Shown here: positions 61,911 through 64,000 of the stretch, piece by piece | Position numbering within the stretch: the first letter of the stretch is position 1 | How the letters are laid out: every line of letters starts with the position of its first letter | Position numbers and translations under genes: made by a program | Origin: Mucilaginibacter sp. SJ | Lineage (GTDB): Bacteria > Bacteroidota > Bacteroidia > Sphingobacteriales > Sphingobacteriaceae | Assembly: GCF_028993635.1 (NCBI RefSeq) | Contig: NZ_CP118631.1 | Span: 4,340,001 to 4,404,000 of the forward strand | Length of the DNA stretch: 64,000 nt | Reading direction: 5' to 3' | Notes under the pieces: generated by a model | The model's database searches: none | Told to the model about the DNA's origin: nothing | Seen by the model: the letters and a program-made list of their open reading frames with translations, nothing else

Positions 61911-63803
61911 ATGTTGAGCCGGGCCAGATTTTTTCTTATTGTGAGTTGCATCATCGCTTTCTTTTCCTGCAACAGGAGCAAGGTAAGGCAAATACCTATT
62001 ATTGACTTTTTTAAAACACCCGAAAGGAGCTTTTACCGAATTTCGCCCGATGGTAAATATGTTTCATACCTTAAGCCATTTAAAGATAAGCAAAACATAT
62101 TTATACAGTCATTAGCCGATGGCAAGGAACGGATGGTTACTCAATTTGAGGACTATTCAATCAGAGGTGATTATTTCTGGACATACAATAACCAGCTTGT
62201 TTTTTCGCAGGATCTTATCGCTACCGATTCGGTTAAAATGTATGCCTTTGACGTGGCTGCCAATAAAAGCCGCACTATATTATCGCTTGGTAATGTAAGG
62301 ATAGGGTTGGTTAACCGCAACCGTCAGCAACCCGATATCATCACCATTAAAACCAATGAACGCGATCCGGGTAATTTTGATATTTATCGCCTTAATGTAA
62401 AAACCGGCGAAATGAAGACTTATCTGCTTAACCCGGGTAATATTACCGAATGGTTTGCTGATGCCGATGGCAGGATCAGGCTGGAAAAGGCATCAGACGG
62501 GGTTAATGAAACCATTTTATTCCGGGAGGATGAGGATAAGCCTTTTAAACCTGTTATCGAAAACAATTTTAAAAATACGGTGAGGCCAATAGCTTTTACC
62601 GGGGACAAAAATTATTTCTACGCGCTTTCGAACGTTAACCGCGATAAAATGGCCCTTGTTGAGATCAATGCCGAAAATGGAAAGGAAGAACGGACAATTT
62701 TTAGTTGCAGTAAGGCCGATATTACCAGCTTTGAATATTCAAGGAACAGGCGGCGTATTGAGTTTACCGGCTGGGATGAGGCTACCCCCCGTAAACATTT
62801 TCTTGTACCTGATGTTGAGCAAATGTACCAAACCATTAAGCAACAGCTTAAAGGCAATGAGATCAGAGTGGTTGACCGTGATAGTTCCGAGAATAAATTT
62901 ATTCTCAATACCTATACCGACCGTAACCCCGGCTCATATTATCTTTTTGAAAAAAGCAGCGGCAAGTTAACTAAGCTAAGCGAGATCAACTCAAGCCTTG
63001 TACCGGCAGAGCTATGCGCCATGAAGCCTATATCATACCAGGCACGCGATGGTTTGCTGATCAATGGCTATTTAACGCTGCCCCATGGCAATAAAAATGA
63101 AAATTACCCGGTAGTAGTGATGCCTCACGATGGTCCCTGGGGGCGTGATACCTGGGGATATGATGACCAGGTACAGTTTTTGGCCAATCGTGGTTATGCG
63201 GTTTTTCAGGTTAATTACCGGGGATCAACAGGATATGGCAAAGCATTCAGAAGTGCGGGATATAAACAGGTAGGAGGCAAGATCCAGGATGATATTACCG
63301 ATGGCGTTCGCTGGCTCATCCAAACCAAAATTGCCAACCCTAAAAAGATTGCCATATTTGGTGGTCGTTTTGGCGGGTTTTCGGCACTTTATGGAGTATC
63401 GTTCCACCCCGAACTGTATAACTGTGCTGTTGTACAATACGGGCTCATCAACTTTTTTACCTATATCAAAGATGCACCGCCATTTTTTAAGCCATATTTA
63501 AAAATGACTTACGAAATTGTTGGCAACCCCGAAACTGACGCAGACCAGTTGAGGGCGATATCGCCGGTTTTTCATACCGATAAAATTAAGGTTCCTTTAA
63601 TTATATTCCAGGGTGCCAAAGATCAGCGGGCCAATATCAGTGAGCTTAACCAGTTTGTGCGTGAGTTGCGTAAACGGAACGTAGATGTAAAATACTTTTT
63701 AAAACCCAACGAACGGGCATATTTCAGGAATGAGCACAACCGCATGGAAATGTATGCCGAAATAGAGAAGTTTTTGGATAAGAATATGCGGGTTAAACCA
63801 TAA
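61911..63803 (+). CDS. S9-family peptidase homologue lacking catalytic Ser and His
   Basis: 630 residues with a lipobox (IIAFFSCNRS). A beta-propeller (about 30-370) precedes an alpha/beta-hydrolase domain (YRGSTGYGKAFRSAGYK, then IAIFGGRFGGFSALYG). Active S9 enzymes have GGSYGG; here Arg486 replaces the nucleophile. The C-terminal GHG-type His is also absent (NERAYF, Ala603), while the Asp is kept (GAKDQRAN, Asp571). Likely a non-catalytic binding or regulatory protein. Confidence 0.88.
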   Translation: MLSRARFFLIVSCIIAFFSCNRSKVRQIPIIDFFKTPERSFYRISPDGKYVSYLKPFKDKQNIFIQSLADGKERMVTQFEDYSIRGDYFWTYNNQLVFSQDLIATDSVKMYAFDVAANKSRTILSLGNVRIGLVNRNRQQPDIITIKTNERDPGNFDIYRLNVKTGEMKTYLLNPGNITEWFADADGRIRLEKASDGVNETILFREDEDKPFKPVIENNFKNTVRPIAFTGDKNYFYALSNVNRDKMALVEINAENGKEERTIFSCSKADITSFEYSRNRRRIEFTGWDEATPRKHFLVPDVEQMYQTIKQQLKGNEIRVVDRDSSENKFILNTYTDRNPGSYYLFEKSSGKLTKLSEINSSLVPAELCAMKPISYQARDGLLINGYLTLPHGNKNENYPVVVMPHDGPWGRDTWGYDDQVQFLANRGYAVFQVNYRGSTGYGKAFRSAGYKQVGGKIQDDITDGVRWLIQTKIANPKKIAIFGGRFGGFSALYGVSFHPELYNCAVVQYGLINFFTYIKDAPPFFKPYLKMTYEIVGNPETDADQLRAISPVFHTDKIKVPLIIFQGAKDQRANISELNQFVRELRKRNVDVKYFLKPNERAYFRNEHNRMEMYAEIEKFLDKNMRVKP

Positions 63804-63809
63804 GCCGAC

Positions 63810-64000
63810 ATGGCAGTACAGAAAAACGCTTACCGGCAAAATTTTACACTGATCACCATATTCCTGGTATTCATATCCATAACTTTTGTGGTTGCTTTGT
63901 TTATATCTTACAACCTTACTGCCAAGTATGTTGAAAATGAGTTTTCCTCAAAAAAGGTAGAGGTACTGGAACAAACCATTAAGCCTTATTATGAGTTTTT
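63810..64000 (+). CDS. N-terminus of a membrane protein (3' end outside window)
   Basis: Sixty-three residues seen from ATG 63810: MAVQKNAYRQNFTLITIFLV begins, with a membrane helix of about 20 residues, then AKYVENEFSSKKVEVLEQTI outside. The frame is open to the window end. The topology fits a sensor kinase or receptor, but too little is visible to name it. It follows the S9 homologue by six bases and is probably co-transcribed. Confidence 0.6.
   Translation, partial: MAVQKNAYRQNFTLITIFLVFISITFVVALFISYNLTAKYVENEFSSKKVEVLEQTIKPYYEF

Overview
The window looks like chromosomal DNA of a Bacteroidota bacterium of the Sphingobacteriaceae, most like Mucilaginibacter or Pedobacter (inference from gene content, not a database match). 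Pointers are TonB-dependent receptors, families typical of the phylum (DUF3127, DUF4286, DUF5687, DUF6428, DUF6515), a PafA-type phosphatase, start sites mostly without Shine-Dalgarno sequences, a few promoter boxes of the TAnnTTTG type, and many short palindromic repeats between genes. No tRNA, rRNA or CRISPR array was seen.

Layout. 1-3000: end of a TonB-dependent receptor, then an ECF sigma/anti-sigma pair. 3100-3420: a non-coding element with inverted ends. 3550-8800: a conserved protein of unknown role, a TerC membrane protein, PgpA and an RprXY-like two-component system. 8950-14000: an arsenic-resistance island (arsR, DUF6428, ArsN-type acetyltransferase, thioredoxin-type arsC, second arsR, acr3, two tandem metallophosphoesterases) with four near-identical ArsR-type operator boxes. 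14000-25050: housekeeping and envelope genes (DUF3127 protein, RNA methyltransferase, HD hydrolase, porin, HIT, GreA, carboxylesterase, PafA-like phosphatase). 25170-28660: thiamine phosphate synthase, a TPK-like protein, a Gly-rich secreted protein and a Cys-rich copper-binding bundle. 28940-35170: RarA, an ABC exporter pair, a TlpA-like thioredoxin and an acyl-CoA dehydrogenase preceded by a perfect 36-bp palindrome. 35580-44910: XRE regulator, M13 peptidase, GapN-like dehydrogenase, MscS, GroEL/GroES, a stand-alone polyvalent-type kinase and a TPR membrane protein. 45090-50980: topoisomerase IV subunits ParC and ParE. 51150-53490: cytidine deaminase, SGNH hydrolase and small proteins. 53530-59490: a ModE-like regulator, a TonB receptor with a ModE-box-like palindrome, an IS110 insertion, a di-haem cytochrome c peroxidase and a molybdopterin-fold protein. 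59500-64000: DUF4286, a long TPR protein, an S9 peptidase homologue lacking catalytic Ser and His, and the start of a membrane protein.

The points most worth following are: (1) the IS110 element, whose 5' non-coding end carries a 12-nt copy of the sequence just after the transposase, as expected for the donor guide of a bridge RNA; (2) the arsenic island with a Cys-rich DUF6428 protein and two diverged tandem phosphoesterases under repeated operators; (3) the ModE-like/TonB/Mo-fold/cytochrome cluster, possibly linked to molybdate or tungstate; (4) several families of short palindromic repeats, two of which supply the same APPAP tail and stop codon to converging genes.
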